Shown: positions 26,888-35,914, numbered from the stretch's first letter. The stretch is 52,077 bases of DNA from an uncultured Peptostreptococcaceae bacterium (GCA_905235115.1 CAJOKT010000006.1:1-52077); one strand, 5' to 3'. Translations and numbers: made by a program. Notes: a model not told the origin generated them from the letters alone.

Positions 26888-27505
26888 ATGATCCGGATAG
26901 CCTGTTTCGGTGACAGCAACACATACGGATACGACCCGCGCATGGGAAGCTTCGGCCGCTACCCGGACAGCGTGCGCTGGACCGGGCGTCTTAACGCGCT
27001 CGCGGGGGTGAGCGTCAGAAACCACGGCATAAACGGAGCGGAGATCCCTCTGAACGGGGTTTATGTTTCGGAGGTGTACCAGGTGGAAAAACCTGATGTG
27101 ATCATCCTCATGTTCGGCTCCAACGATGTGCTGGAGAGAGTGCTCTGTGCCGAAAGGACCGGAACGGGCGGGGAGCCGGGGGAGGCAGCCTCAAGGGTGG
27201 CTGCCAGGATGGAAAGGTATGTTTCGAACATCCTGGATCTTCTGGGTGGTTCCGGTGGACCTGAGATCATACTGATCGCTCCGCCAGCCATGAGTCCGGG
27301 CACCTGGACGGATCCCGCTGTAATAAGCGAAATGAAAAGGCTGGCACCGCTGTACAGGGAGATCGCGAAGTCTTTTGAACTGCGTTTCCTGGACGCCTCT
27401 TCCTGGCCGCTGGAACTCTGCTTCGACGGGGTGCATCTGACGGAAGAGGGGCACAGGGTGTTTTACGAAAAGATAAAGGTCGCCCTGGCGCAAAGCACAG
27501 CATAA
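26888..27505 (+). CDS. SGNH/GDSL-type esterase
   Basis: 205 residues with the four SGNH blocks: CFGDSNTYGYDP (nucleophile serine), HGINGAE (block II glycine region), LMFGSNDVLER (asparagine), and CFDGVHLTEEGH (Asp-His pair). This resembles the cytoplasmic arylesterase subgroup; there is no signal peptide. The substrate is unknown, probably a short ester or acetyl group. The ATG directly follows the stop of the zinc-ribbon gene, with GAGGAG inside that gene's end as ribosome site. Confidence 0.88.
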   Translation: MIRIACFGDSNTYGYDPRMGSFGRYPDSVRWTGRLNALAGVSVRNHGINGAEIPLNGVYVSEVYQVEKPDVIILMFGSNDVLERVLCAERTGTGGEPGEAASRVAARMERYVSNILDLLGGSGGPEIILIAPPAMSPGTWTDPAVISEMKRLAPLYREIAKSFELRFLDASSWPLELCFDGVHLTEEGHRVFYEKIKVALAQSTA

Positions 27506-27553
27506 TTATTTGGTATTATAGCAAAAAAATCACAAAAATCCTTAGTTAGGGTC

Positions 27554-27571
27554 AACAGTTTCTGTTATAAT
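27554..27571 (+). promoter_or_regulatory. -10 box with overlapping palindrome before the 27635 peptidase
   Basis: TATAAT at 27566-27571. AACAG-TTT-CTGTT (27554-27566) is a perfect inverted repeat just upstream and touching it, so it could be an operator. The -35 is weak. Confidence 0.5.
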
Positions 27572-27634
27572 ACAGGGTGTATAGAAGGCATTTTGTGGGA
27601 AAGTGCCGATTTTTGGGTAAAAGGAAAGGTCAAC

Positions 27635-28708
27635 ATGGTCGCAAAAGACATTCTCAAAGATCTGGTAGCCATCAACACCATAGCGGACAAATGCAACCGC
27701 GAGTTCATGGATTACCTTGAGGATTTTTATACGAAACTGGGTTTCGGTGTCGAAAGGATGACCAATGAGAAGACAGGCAAGCAGGACCTCATCGCAAGCT
27801 ACGGCGATGAACCGGCCATAGGTTTTCTGGGTCACTCCGACACGGTGGACATCACTGAGGGCTGGACGACGGATCCCCACGTTCTCACGGACAAGGGAGA
27901 CGGTATGCTCTACGGACTGGGTGCCTGCGATATGAAGGGCGGCACAGCCTGCTTCATGGCTGCCATTGCCAATACCGACCTGAAGTCCCTCAAAAAGGGC
28001 ATCCGCACATATCATACCTACGATGAAGAAATAATGTTCGAAGGCGTCTGGGACCTGGTCCACGCCGGGACCAAATTCCCGCCCCACGTGGTGGTGGCCG
28101 AGCCTACGGACTTCAAGCCTGCGGTGGGATCCAAGGGGCTTTTGGAGATCATATTCACCTTCCATGGAACCACGACCCACTCCAGCACTCCCATAGAGGG
28201 CAGGAGCTCCAACAAGAACGCGGTAAGGTTTCTGAACAAAATGATGGACTTCGAGATGGAGCTCAGGAAGCATCCCAGCGACTTCTTCGGTATCCCGTAT
28301 CCCACCATGAACATCGGCATAATCAGGGGCGGCACATCCATCAACAAGGTCCCCGCCGAGACCACGGTCTACCTGGATTTCAGGATCTGTGATTCTGAGA
28401 GGGAATATCCCATCATCAGGAAATTCATCGACGATGCGCTGGAGGGCGTGGATGCATCCTACGAGATCATAAATGACATCCCTTCATTCGTTAACAGAAG
28501 TTCGCTGGTGAAGGTCTATGAGGAAAAGACCGGAACCCTCGGCACTCCTTTCTTCGGGATCACGGAAGGCTCCTTCTTCGAGGGTGACCGCATCATCATC
28601 GGACCCGGCCCCGTGACCGCTCACGAGGCTAACGAGCATGTATCCATCAAGTCCCTTGAGGATACGCAGAAGTTATACGAAGAGATGATAGAACTGCTCT
28701 GCAGATAG
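27635..28708 (+). CDS. M20-family deacylase/peptidase (ArgE/DapE-like)
   Basis: 357 residues. Metal ligands lie in FLGHSDTVDITEGW and YGLGACDMKGGTACF; the catalytic-type acid is in YDEEIMFEG, and GTTTHSSTP starts the lid domain. This is the acetylornithine-deacetylase/succinyl-diaminopimelate-desuccinylase branch, distinct from the AbgB-like copies at 20707 and 24752. The ATG at 27635 follows AAAGGAAAGGTC; an earlier in-frame TTG has no such site. The next gene is a carrier, so the pair probably imports and cleaves a peptide or acylated amino acid. Confidence 0.85.
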   Translation: MVAKDILKDLVAINTIADKCNREFMDYLEDFYTKLGFGVERMTNEKTGKQDLIASYGDEPAIGFLGHSDTVDITEGWTTDPHVLTDKGDGMLYGLGACDMKGGTACFMAAIANTDLKSLKKGIRTYHTYDEEIMFEGVWDLVHAGTKFPPHVVVAEPTDFKPAVGSKGLLEIIFTFHGTTTHSSTPIEGRSSNKNAVRFLNKMMDFEMELRKHPSDFFGIPYPTMNIGIIRGGTSINKVPAETTVYLDFRICDSEREYPIIRKFIDDALEGVDASYEIINDIPSFVNRSSLVKVYEEKTGTLGTPFFGITEGSFFEGDRIIIGPGPVTAHEANEHVSIKSLEDTQKLYEEMIELLCR

Positions 28709-28753
28709 TGTTTTGCGGAACCGGGAAGGCGGCGAGGCCTTCCGCACTGTACC

Positions 28754-28782
28754 TTGACAATCAAACTTACGGTATTTATAGC
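28754..28782 (+). promoter_or_regulatory. Promoter of the YfcC-like carrier gene
   Basis: TTGACA (28754-28759), 17 nt, TATAGC (28777-28782). A leader of about 70 AT-rich nt follows. A GGAAGGC/GCCTTCC hairpin just before it (28724-28743) may end the upstream transcript, although it has no U-run. Confidence 0.6.
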
Positions 28783-28859
28783 TTATGGCTTTAAATATAT
28801 TATTTATATGATTCGTTGCATTACTCAAATTGAATGTTATCTGAAAGGAGGAAAATTTA

Positions 28860-30284
28860 ATGAGTAAAGGCCCAAAAGTGGGTGAAAAGAAGAAATTAAA
28901 TCTCCCACACGTATTTATTATTTTATTCGCCATTATCGTTATTTGTACGATTCTTACCTGGATCATTCCCGCTGGTTCATATGACTATATGGAGAATTCC
29001 CAGGGCAGAAATGTTGCCGTGGCTGGCACATATCACACCGTTGACGACGTAAGTCCGGTAGGACCCTTCAGGATGTTCGAGCTGGTTTACGAAGGCATGG
29101 TGAATGCTGCTGATATCTCATTCTTAGTATTCATCACATACGCTTCCGTATTCTTCATCATCAAGTCCGGATGCTTCAACGGAGCAGTTGCTGTTCTCCT
29201 TAAGATATTCAAGGGCAACAGCTCACTTATCACCATCCCCATCTTCCTCGTCCTTATCGGTATGGGTTCTTCCACGATCGGTATGTTCGAAGAGTGGCTG
29301 CCGTTCATTCCCGTATTCGCTGCAGTTTATGTAGGAATGGGATATGACGCACTGGTAGGTGTCTGCACCATCGCTTTCGGTGCTGCCTGCGGATATGCAG
29401 GAGCAATGATGAACCCGTTCACAGTCGGCGTAGCACAGGGCATTGCGGAGATTCCGTACATGTCCGGCACAGGCTTCCGTCTTTTATGCCACCTTGTAAT
29501 GATCGTAATTGCTTCCGTCATCCTTCTTCGCTATGCCGCGAAGGTCAAGGCTGACCCGACAGCTTCCTATCTGTATGGAACAGAGATCGGTGAGGCTTCT
29601 GCGGAGCAGCAGGCTGACGTTGAAAACATGAAATTCGGTTGGCAGGAGAAGCTGGTTCTTCTTGACCTGGTAGTCACCATCGCTCTGGTAGTCGTCGGCG
29701 TTATCAAGTGGGGGTGGTACTTCTCCCAGATCTGCGCTATCTTCCTGATCATGGCCATCATCTGCGCCATCATCATGAAATGGAACCTCAAGAAGATCGG
29801 AGATACCTTCGTCGAAGGATTCCAGGATGCTACGACCGCAGCCATCATGATCGGTATTGCCCGTGGCGTCAAGCTCGTCCTTACAGAGGGCGGCATCATC
29901 GACACCGTAGTATACGGACTTACACTTCCGCTTTCACACCTGCCTGAATGGCTCAGCGCTATCTTCATGGTAATCTTCCAGACACTGCTGAACTTCTTCA
30001 TCCCGTCAGGTTCCGGCCAGGCTGCCGTTTCAATGCCTATCATGGCTCCCATGGCAGACCTTCTTGGAATCACAAGAGATGTTGCTGTTCTTGCATACCA
30101 GTTTGGTGACGGATTATCCAACGTTATCTGGCCCACAGCATTCGCTGCTGTTGTTGCCGGTCTCGGTGGCGTTCCTCTTGACAAGTATTGGAAGCTTGCC
30201 TTCAAGATCTTCTTCGCTCTGCTCGCTGCACAGTGCGTGCTGATCGTTATCGCTGTACTTACAGGATTCGGTGCTGGTTATTGA
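28860..30284 (+). CDS. YfcC/DcuC-type membrane carrier
   Basis: 474 residues with about eleven to twelve membrane helices. The family features are LTWIIPAGSYDY in the first extracytoplasmic turn, GMFEEWLPFIPVFAAVYVGMGYD, GYAGAMMNPFTVGVAQ, and the substrate-site-like FFIPSGSGQAAVSMPIMAPMADLLG near residue 380. The family includes C4-dicarboxylate, basic-amino-acid and short-peptide carriers; the substrate here is unknown. GAAAGGAGGAAAATTTA precedes the ATG. Codon use is noticeably richer in A/T third positions than its neighbours, as for a highly expressed or transferred gene. It ends at the 30331-30360 terminator. Confidence 0.88.
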   Translation: MSKGPKVGEKKKLNLPHVFIILFAIIVICTILTWIIPAGSYDYMENSQGRNVAVAGTYHTVDDVSPVGPFRMFELVYEGMVNAADISFLVFITYASVFFIIKSGCFNGAVAVLLKIFKGNSSLITIPIFLVLIGMGSSTIGMFEEWLPFIPVFAAVYVGMGYDALVGVCTIAFGAACGYAGAMMNPFTVGVAQGIAEIPYMSGTGFRLLCHLVMIVIASVILLRYAAKVKADPTASYLYGTEIGEASAEQQADVENMKFGWQEKLVLLDLVVTIALVVVGVIKWGWYFSQICAIFLIMAIICAIIMKWNLKKIGDTFVEGFQDATTAAIMIGIARGVKLVLTEGGIIDTVVYGLTLPLSHLPEWLSAIFMVIFQTLLNFFIPSGSGQAAVSMPIMAPMADLLGITRDVAVLAYQFGDGLSNVIWPTAFAAVVAGLGGVPLDKYWKLAFKIFFALLAAQCVLIVIAVLTGFGAGY

Positions 30285-30330
30285 TATCTCTAGCAGATAA
30301 AACACCAATTGAACGACGAATCATAACTGA

Positions 30331-30360
30331 AAAAGACCGGTTCGAAAGAACCGGTCTTTT
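30331..30360 (+). terminator. Terminator between converging carrier and aldolase-like genes
   Basis: AAAAGACCGGTTC and GAACCGGTCTTTT around GAAA. A perfect stem with A and T tracts on both sides, so bidirectional. Confidence 0.92.
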
Positions 30361-30395
30361 GGTTTTTTTGCGCGGTGAGCTGATTAATTCGCGGA

Positions 30396-31421
30396 CTACA
30401 GCCTCTCTATTAGGGCGTCCACATCCTCCTCCCTGGTGGCCCAGCTGGTGCAGAGCCTCATTACGATGTGGTCCTCATCATAGGTGTCATCCATTTCGAT
30501 TTCAAGCCACTGGCTCATCGCCTTTTCCTGCTCGTTGGAGATGACCACGAACTGCTGGTTGGTGGGAGAGTCGTTGTAGAAGACGTATCCCTTTTCCCTG
30601 CAGGCGTTTTTGATCTTCATGGCCATGTCGATGGCGTGACGGCCGATCTGGAGATACAGGTCATCCTTGAAAAGCTCATCGAACTGGATGCCCAAAAGCC
30701 TGCCCTTGGCAAGGACTGCGCCGTGCTGCTTGGCTATCATGAACATGTGAGGGACTCTCCCGGGATCCCGGACCACAACAGCCTCGCCGAAGAGGGCGCC
30801 GCACTTGGTGCCGCCGATGTAGAACACGTCGGTGAGCCTGGCCAGATCCTTCAGGGTCACGTCGTTCTCGGACGAACCCAGAGCGTAGGCCAGTCTGGCT
30901 CCGTCCACGTAGAGGGCCAGATCGTACTCGTCGCAGACCCGGCGGATGGCCGTCAGCTCCTCCAGAGAATAGATGGTGCCGTACTCGGTGGGCTGGGAGA
31001 TGTAAACCATGCCGGGCATGACCATGTGGTCCTTGCTTGCATCCTTGTAGTAAAGCCAGCAGTATTCGCGGATCTGATCGGCGCTCAGCTTGTAGTTCTC
31101 GCCGGGAAGGGCCAGGACCTTGTGGCCGCTGTGCTCGATGGCGCCGGCTTCGTGCCTGGCGATATGGCCGTTGGTGGGAGCGATGACTCCCTGATAGGGC
31201 TGAAGGAAGGATGCGATGACCACGTCGTTGGTCTGGGTGCCGCCGACCAGCAGCATGACCTCGGAATCCGGCGCATCGCAGGCCTCGCGGATGCGGGCCC
31301 TGGCACTCTCGGTGTATGGGTCGTCGCCGTATCCCACGGTCTTATCCATATTGGTCTCCTGGAGACGCTTTAAAATGTTGGGGTGTGCCCCCTCCATGTA
31401 ATCGCAGTTAAAATATATCAT
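30396..31421 (-). CDS. Threonine-aldolase-like PLP enzyme
   Basis: A 341-residue beta-eliminating-lyase fold enzyme, probably low-specificity threonine aldolase (threonine to glycine plus acetaldehyde). Seen are NCDYMEGAHPNILKRL, VGYGDDPYTESAR, the cofactor ring-stacking histidine in NGHIARHEAGAIEHSGHKV, LYVDGARLAYALGS with the PLP aspartate, and the Schiff-base lysine in YIGGTKCGALFGE. GGAGGAATAAC precedes the ATG. It is a single gene facing the YfcC carrier, consistent with amino-acid fermentation. Confidence 0.88.
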   Translation of the reverse strand: MIYFNCDYMEGAHPNILKRLQETNMDKTVGYGDDPYTESARARIREACDAPDSEVMLLVGGTQTNDVVIASFLQPYQGVIAPTNGHIARHEAGAIEHSGHKVLALPGENYKLSADQIREYCWLYYKDASKDHMVMPGMVYISQPTEYGTIYSLEELTAIRRVCDEYDLALYVDGARLAYALGSSENDVTLKDLARLTDVFYIGGTKCGALFGEAVVVRDPGRVPHMFMIAKQHGAVLAKGRLLGIQFDELFKDDLYLQIGRHAIDMAMKIKNACREKGYVFYNDSPTNQQFVVISNEQEKAMSQWLEIEMDDTYDEDHIVMRLCTSWATREEDVDALIERL

Positions 31422-31535
31422 GTTATTCCTCCTTTATACGAAACTCGTAACACACTGTCATTATATCAAAAAAACAGCGCAAAATACTCATTCATAAAAA
31501 TATTTTATGCGCGAGCTCCGGAATATGAAAATTGA

Positions 31536-31561
31536 AAAGGGCAGCATGGGAGCTGCCCTTT
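31536..31561. terminator. Terminator after the lipoprotein operon
   Basis: AAAGGGCAGC pairs with GCTGCCCTTT around a six-base loop, next to the stop of the leftward gene at 31581. Confidence 0.85.
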
Positions 31562-31580
31562 GAAATGAAAGCGTTTTGCG

Positions 31581-32216
31581 CTAACTGCTGTAGCTGATGA
31601 GACCGCCTGTGAGAGCATCCATGAAATCAATGGAGTCTTTAAGGTCGTTCACCATCCACCGGCCGTCTGTCTTGGTGAGGCCTACGGTGATGGAGATCTG
31701 CAGGTCCTTGTCGGCTTTTTTGATGATGTCCTCGTAGATTCCGGCGATGATGTTGTTCATCTCAGTCTGGAACTCATCGGAGGTCATGCCGCCCTGCTGG
31801 AGGGCAGATGCTCTTGCGATGAGCTCAGTCATGACCTTTTCGAGGATCTCCCCCATGTTGTAGGTGAGGAAGACCACGTCAACAGTGGCAGTCTTCCCGT
31901 CTGCGCTGATCATCTCGTTGCTCAGGGTGTAGTCAAAGTTCAGGGCTTCCTTCAGCATCCTGGTCACCACATCGGCGGTGGACGAGTCAGAGCCCTCGTT
32001 CAGGTCTTCAAGAGAGCCCATGTCGCCTGCGTAGTACTTCTGCGCGGTTTCGAAATCCATGGCCTGAATGGCTTTCAGCATGCTGTCCAGAGCCATGGAG
32101 GGGGTGGGCTCCGGTTCCACTGACTCATCCGGGGCGGACTTGGAGCCGCAGGAAGCCAGGGTGAAGGCCATGATCAGTATGAGGCACAAAGCGATTATTC
32201 TCTTGGTTGTTTTCAT
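31581..32216 (-). CDS. Secreted lipoprotein of unknown function
   Basis: 211 residues. A lipoprotein signal peptide is clear: basic MKTTKR, hydrophobic core, and lipobox LASC with the acylated cysteine at residue 23. After a Pro/Glu linker comes a domain (MDFETAQKYYAGDMGSLEDL ... DGKTATVDVVFLTYNM ... DGRWMVNDL) resembling the DUF4878/DUF5105-type cystatin-like folds of Clostridia lipoproteins. The ATG at 32216 follows AAAGGAGATTAGAGA. It starts 32 bp after the M20 gene stop (32249), so it is the last gene of that operon. Confidence 0.8.
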   Translation of the reverse strand: MKTTKRIIALCLILIMAFTLASCGSKSAPDESVEPEPTPSMALDSMLKAIQAMDFETAQKYYAGDMGSLEDLNEGSDSSTADVVTRMLKEALNFDYTLSNEMISADGKTATVDVVFLTYNMGEILEKVMTELIARASALQQGGMTSDEFQTEMNNIIAGIYEDIIKKADKDLQISITVGLTKTDGRWMVNDLKDSIDFMDALTGGLISYSS

Positions 32217-32248
32217 TTCTCTAATCTCCTTTGATCGTCCAAAATATC

Positions 32249-33631
32249 CTATGCGCCCATGAGTCTCAGGCACGAGAACACTTCCATGGTGATGGCCAGC
32301 TTGATCAGTCTCTCATCCGGATCGAAGAGATTGCTGTGTATGTCGTGGATCTCCTCTGAACCGGGTCTGGTGCTTCCCAGATGGAAGTAGCAGCCCTTCA
32401 CGGCGCTGGTGAAGTATGCGAAGTCGTCGGAGCTGAAGCTGGGGGCGTTATCGTTCACGATGTTTTCAGGTCCCGCCAGGTCTTCCGCAACGGTGCGGAT
32501 CACCTCGGAAACCTCCGGGTCGTTGAAGAGGACGGGGTAAAGTTCCCCGATCACCGTCTCTGCGGTACAGCCGTATCCTTCTGCTACGGAACTGACGAGG
32601 CGGCGCATCTCATCCTCGATGATCTCGAGGGACTCGTTGTCCAGGGTCCTGATGGTTCCCACCATCTCGCAATGATCGGGCACCTGGTTGGTGGTGGATC
32701 CGCCTCTTATGGCGCCCACCGTCAGCACTGCTCCGCTGGCGGGATCCAGTTTCCTGGTGATTATGGTCTGAAGGGCCAGGACTATGTCGCAGGCGCAGGG
32801 GATGGGGTCGATGCCCAGATTGGGGTGAGCTCCGTGAGAGGCTTTGCCGTGGACCGTGATCTTGAAATCAGTGCAGGAGGCGTTCATGACTCCCGGGAAA
32901 AACCTGATCTTGCCATACTCCCTGGATGGATCCACGTGGAAGGCGAAGATGCTCTCCACCGCGGGATCCTGCATGACGCCCTCCGCGATCATGGGCGCCG
33001 CTCCTCCGGTACCCTCCTCGTTGGGCTGGAAGATGAACTTCACCGAGCGCGGCAGGCGGCCGCCCCGGTCGGCGTATTTTTTGAGCACCATGGCCGTGCC
33101 CAGAAGGGCGGCCGTGTGCATGTCATGACCGCAGGCGTGCATGATGCCCGGGTTTTGCGACTTGAAGGGAGTGTCGGTCTCCTCGGTCACCGGCAGAGCG
33201 TCTATGTCGGCCCTGATGGCGATGGCGCGGGTGGGGTCATCACCGTAGATGGTGCCCAGCACTCCGTGCCCCGGGGGCATGATCATCGATGCCATCGCCG
33301 CGATGGCGGCGGGATCCATGCTTTCGATGTCCAGACCGGACAGGTCGATTGTGCCCAGTACTTCCTCGCCCATTCCCATGTCCTTGAGCATGTCTTTTGC
33401 GATGGCGGAGGTGAGAACGGCCTTGATGTACTCGGGGTCGGGCAGGACGGGTTTCCCCAGACCTTCGCGGGTCTCGATGCCCAGTTCCTTAAGGGCGGCG
33501 GCGATGACGCCGGATGTCCTGACCTCCTGGCCGGAAAGCTCCGGGTGCATGTGGAGATCGCGGCGGATCTCCACGGCTTTGGCGGCAGCCTCCTCTATGA
33601 GGGGCAGAAGAATCTCTTTATCTGCTAACAT
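32249..33631 (-). CDS. M20-family amidohydrolase with an unusual insertion
   Basis: 460 residues, about 60 longer than typical family members. It begins like an IAA-amino-acid-hydrolase/N-acyl-amino-acid amidohydrolase (IRRDLHMHPELSGQE). Core motifs are IRADIDALPVTEETD, IMHACGHDMHTAALLG (metal ligands), FQPNEEGTGGA, and GKASHGAHPNLGIDPI. Between TREGLGK and GVLGTIYGDD lies an extra stretch of about 65 residues (PEYIKAVLTS..MASMIMPPGH) with helical, Met-rich character. AAAGGAGACCGAA precedes the ATG. It is in one leftward operon with the lipoprotein downstream and probably the DUF2148 gene upstream (29 bp). Confidence 0.85.
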   Translation of the reverse strand: MLADKEILLPLIEEAAAKAVEIRRDLHMHPELSGQEVRTSGVIAAALKELGIETREGLGKPVLPDPEYIKAVLTSAIAKDMLKDMGMGEEVLGTIDLSGLDIESMDPAAIAAMASMIMPPGHGVLGTIYGDDPTRAIAIRADIDALPVTEETDTPFKSQNPGIMHACGHDMHTAALLGTAMVLKKYADRGGRLPRSVKFIFQPNEEGTGGAAPMIAEGVMQDPAVESIFAFHVDPSREYGKIRFFPGVMNASCTDFKITVHGKASHGAHPNLGIDPIPCACDIVLALQTIITRKLDPASGAVLTVGAIRGGSTTNQVPDHCEMVGTIRTLDNESLEIIEDEMRRLVSSVAEGYGCTAETVIGELYPVLFNDPEVSEVIRTVAEDLAGPENIVNDNAPSFSSDDFAYFTSAVKGCYFHLGSTRPGSEEIHDIHSNLFDPDERLIKLAITMEVFSCLRLMGA

Positions 33632-33660
33632 TTCGGTCTCCTTTGGGGTTTAAAGGGAGG

Positions 33661-34215
33661 CTATTTAAGGTTGATGACTGCGCCGGATCCTCTGTCGAAG
33701 AAAATGCTTTTGCTGGTCACTGACAGGGGGATGCCGTAGCAGACTGCCGTATCGTCGGAGATGAAGCCCAGCTTGAGGGCGGCCTTGCCGGCGGTGTACA
33801 TGACTCGGTTGTCGATCCTCATGTCGGCCGCCAGGGATACCGCGCTTCCCACCGCGATGCCCAGGTCGGACACAGTGATCACGCATCTGGCGCCTGCATT
33901 GCGGCACTCGGCGCAGTTCTCGAAACCGCAGATACCGCAGTTGGACATGCCGAAGCAGGTTCCGGTGCAGCCGATGATGACCACAGCCTGGGCGTTGTCC
34001 ACATTGCCTGCATCGCGGGCAAAGTTGGGCATGCCGTAGGCTTCGGAGAGGGCCAGCATCTTGTCCCTGAGCTTGTCTTTTTCTTCACCTGTGATCACGG
34101 ACGTGCGGATGGTGTCCTTGCCGCTCCCTTTGGGGGCGGTGAGGGCTGCGGCGGCCATCATGTCAGCGACCTGAAGGATGGCGGCCTCCTTGGATTGTTC
34201 CATGTTTCTGATCAT
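33661..34215 (-). CDS. DUF2148 ferredoxin-domain protein
   Basis: 184 residues. The family core is seen: a helical start, then AVVIIGCTGTCFGMSNCGICGFENCAECRNAGARC, a cysteine-dense stretch expected to hold an iron-sulfur cluster, followed by SDLGIAVGSAVSLAADMRIDNRVMYTAGKAA and a C-terminal strand. The function is unknown; it is common in anaerobes. The ATG at 34215 follows GAGGTGACTAAA. It sits 33 bp downstream of the nucleotidyltransferase gene. Confidence 0.82.
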   Translation of the reverse strand: MIRNMEQSKEAAILQVADMMAAAALTAPKGSGKDTIRTSVITGEEKDKLRDKMLALSEAYGMPNFARDAGNVDNAQAVVIIGCTGTCFGMSNCGICGFENCAECRNAGARCVITVSDLGIAVGSAVSLAADMRIDNRVMYTAGKAALKLGFISDDTAVCYGIPLSVTSKSIFFDRGSGAVINLK

Positions 34216-34248
34216 TTTAGTCACCTCGCTGCGCAAAACATGCGCCTT

Positions 34249-35166
34249 CTATTTCCAGAGATCCGCGGGATAGAGGCCGGATTCTTTGAGGGAGTTCAGG
34301 GAAGCGGATACGCTCTCCTTGTCCTCCTTGTAGGTCACCCCGTACCAGCGGTCGTGGGACTTGAGCATCCTGACTGAAGCCTTGCCGGCCTTCACCAGCT
34401 TATCGACGCACTCGGGCAGGAGATATTCACCCTTTAAGGGATTGTTCTCAAGGGCATTCTCCAGGAAAGCCGGGAAGGCTGCCTTGATCTCGTCCATCAT
34501 AGCCGGGGTGAAACCCCAGAAGTTCATGGACACGGGGGTGCCCTCGGCTACGGCGTGGAGTTCGCCGGCCTCGTCCCGGAAGACGATGTCGCCGTCCTGC
34601 CTCATGATCTTGGTCCTCTCAACTATGTCGGAAAGGAAGCCGTCCTCGGTCTCGGTGCAGACGCCGCGTGATACTGAGCCATTGTCAGTCAGGGTGTTTT
34701 CCACCTTGTATCCCACCATGGAGAAGGGGTAGGGCGTCCCGCAGAGATCGGCCTCGGTCAGGAACCGGGCCATGACCCGGAAGGCCTCCGGACCGTAGTA
34801 GTCGTCGGAGTTGATGACCGCGAAGTTCTCGCGGACCTTGTCCGCAGCCGACATCACCGCGTGAGCGGTGCCCCAGGGCTTGGTGCGCTCATCGGGGACC
34901 GCGAAGCCATCGGGGATGTTGTGGAGATCCTGATAGGCGTATTCTATGTCAATATGGCGGCCGGCCCGGTCGTCGATCAGGGCCCTGAAATCCGCCTCGT
35001 TTTCCTTCTTGATGATGATCACTGCCTTCCCGAATCCGGCGCGGAGCGCGTCAAAAAGCGAGAAGTCCAGTATTATGTCCCTGCCGGAGATCTTATCGAT
35101 CTGCTTCAGACCTCCGTAGCGGGAGCCCATTCCCGCAGCCATTATCACCAGGGTCGGTTTGTTCAT
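34249..35166 (-). CDS. Sugar-phosphate nucleotidyltransferase-like protein
   Basis: 305 residues. The nucleotide-binding start is LVIMAAGMGSRYGGLKQIDKI, the metal aspartates are in FAVINSDDYYGPEAF, and a later SMNFWGFTPAMMDEI packs the sugar site in this family. Related proteins act as NTP-transferases, but those starting MAAGMGSRYGGLKQ are often uncharacterised and may work on amino-sugar or choline-like substrates. AGGAGGATATACAAC precedes the ATG. The region upstream (35167-35305) is GC-rich and non-coding. Confidence 0.82.
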   Translation of the reverse strand: MNKPTLVIMAAGMGSRYGGLKQIDKISGRDIILDFSLFDALRAGFGKAVIIIKKENEADFRALIDDRAGRHIDIEYAYQDLHNIPDGFAVPDERTKPWGTAHAVMSAADKVRENFAVINSDDYYGPEAFRVMARFLTEADLCGTPYPFSMVGYKVENTLTDNGSVSRGVCTETEDGFLSDIVERTKIMRQDGDIVFRDEAGELHAVAEGTPVSMNFWGFTPAMMDEIKAAFPAFLENALENNPLKGEYLLPECVDKLVKAGKASVRMLKSHDRWYGVTYKEDKESVSASLNSLKESGLYPADLWK

Positions 35167-35305
35167 GTTGTATATCCTCCTTCAGCGGCGTTTGGCGGAA
35201 CTTCAGCCGTCCCCGCCGCGCAAAAAATTATATCAGAATTGATTTTGAGCCGCTACGCTCCGCGGCCCGCCGCGTGCACTGCTTCCCGGGGACATCGGCC
35301 GGCGC

Positions 35306-35914
35306 TTACCGCACCCTGAACTTCACTCCGATGTCCTCTTCGGCGATCCGCCTGCAGGGCTCGATGTCCTGATAAGGGATGGAGCCGGAGACCACGGACA
35401 TGGTCACGTCCGGGATGCATTTTTTGGCCCGCCTTGTGAAGTCCAGCATGGCATCGTAGGCGCCGATGCCGAACCTGGGGTGGCAGAGGGCAAGGTACTC
35501 CTCCGGGCCTTTTGCGTTGAGGCTCACGGAGATGCGGTCCAGCACCTGACTCAGTTCAGGCAGGGTGTCACGGCCGTTGATCAGGTCGGAGAGCCCGTTG
35601 GTGTTGAGCCTGACCCTGATAGAGGGGCACCTTGCCTTCGCGTATTTTGCGGTGGCAATGAGCTCCTCCAGCCTCTCGGTGGGCTCGCCGTAGCCGCAGA
35701 ACACCAGCTCATCGAAGCGGTCCAGTTCCCACTGATCCATAAGCTCCAGGATCTCCTCTATGGAGGGCTCGCGCCTGAGCCACAGGGAGTCCGCGCCGCC
35801 AAGGGAATCCACCATGTAGCGGATGCAGAACTCGCACCTGTCGGGGCACTTGTTGGTGATATTGGCGTAAAGCCCGCCGCCGTATTCGTAAAAAACGTCT
35901 CCGATATATTCCAT
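35306..35914 (-). CDS. TatD-linked radical SAM protein (TIGR04100-like)
   Basis: 202 residues. The cluster motif is NITNKCPDRCEFCIR (CxxxCxxC), followed by ELVFCGYGEPTERLEELI (GGE-like SAM contact) and RVRLNTNGLSDLINGRD, with ISVSLNAKGPEEYLALCHP late. This short radical SAM subgroup is usually found near or fused to TatD nucleases; no tatD is in this window. The start (MEYIGDVFYEYGGGLYANITNKC) is standard, although its ribosome site is weak. It follows the aldo/keto reductase by 9 bp on the same strand. Confidence 0.85.
   Translation of the reverse strand: MEYIGDVFYEYGGGLYANITNKCPDRCEFCIRYMVDSLGGADSLWLRREPSIEEILELMDQWELDRFDELVFCGYGEPTERLEELIATAKYAKARCPSIRVRLNTNGLSDLINGRDTLPELSQVLDRISVSLNAKGPEEYLALCHPRFGIGAYDAMLDFTRRAKKCIPDVTMSVVSGSIPYQDIEPCRRIAEEDIGVKFRVR

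Noticed and set aside
30335-30356. tRNA T-arm (GGTTCGAAAGAACC)
   Set aside because: It is the loop side of a perfect terminator hairpin; no other tRNA arms are present. No tRNA or rRNA gene was found in the window.
30468-31373. 301-codon frame antisense to the threonine-aldolase-like gene
   Set aside because: Shadow of a well-supported PLP enzyme gene.
32381-33628. 415-codon frame antisense to the M20 gene
   Set aside because: A shadow frame with no ribosome site and His/Gly/Val-rich composition; the leftward M20 gene has all its motifs.
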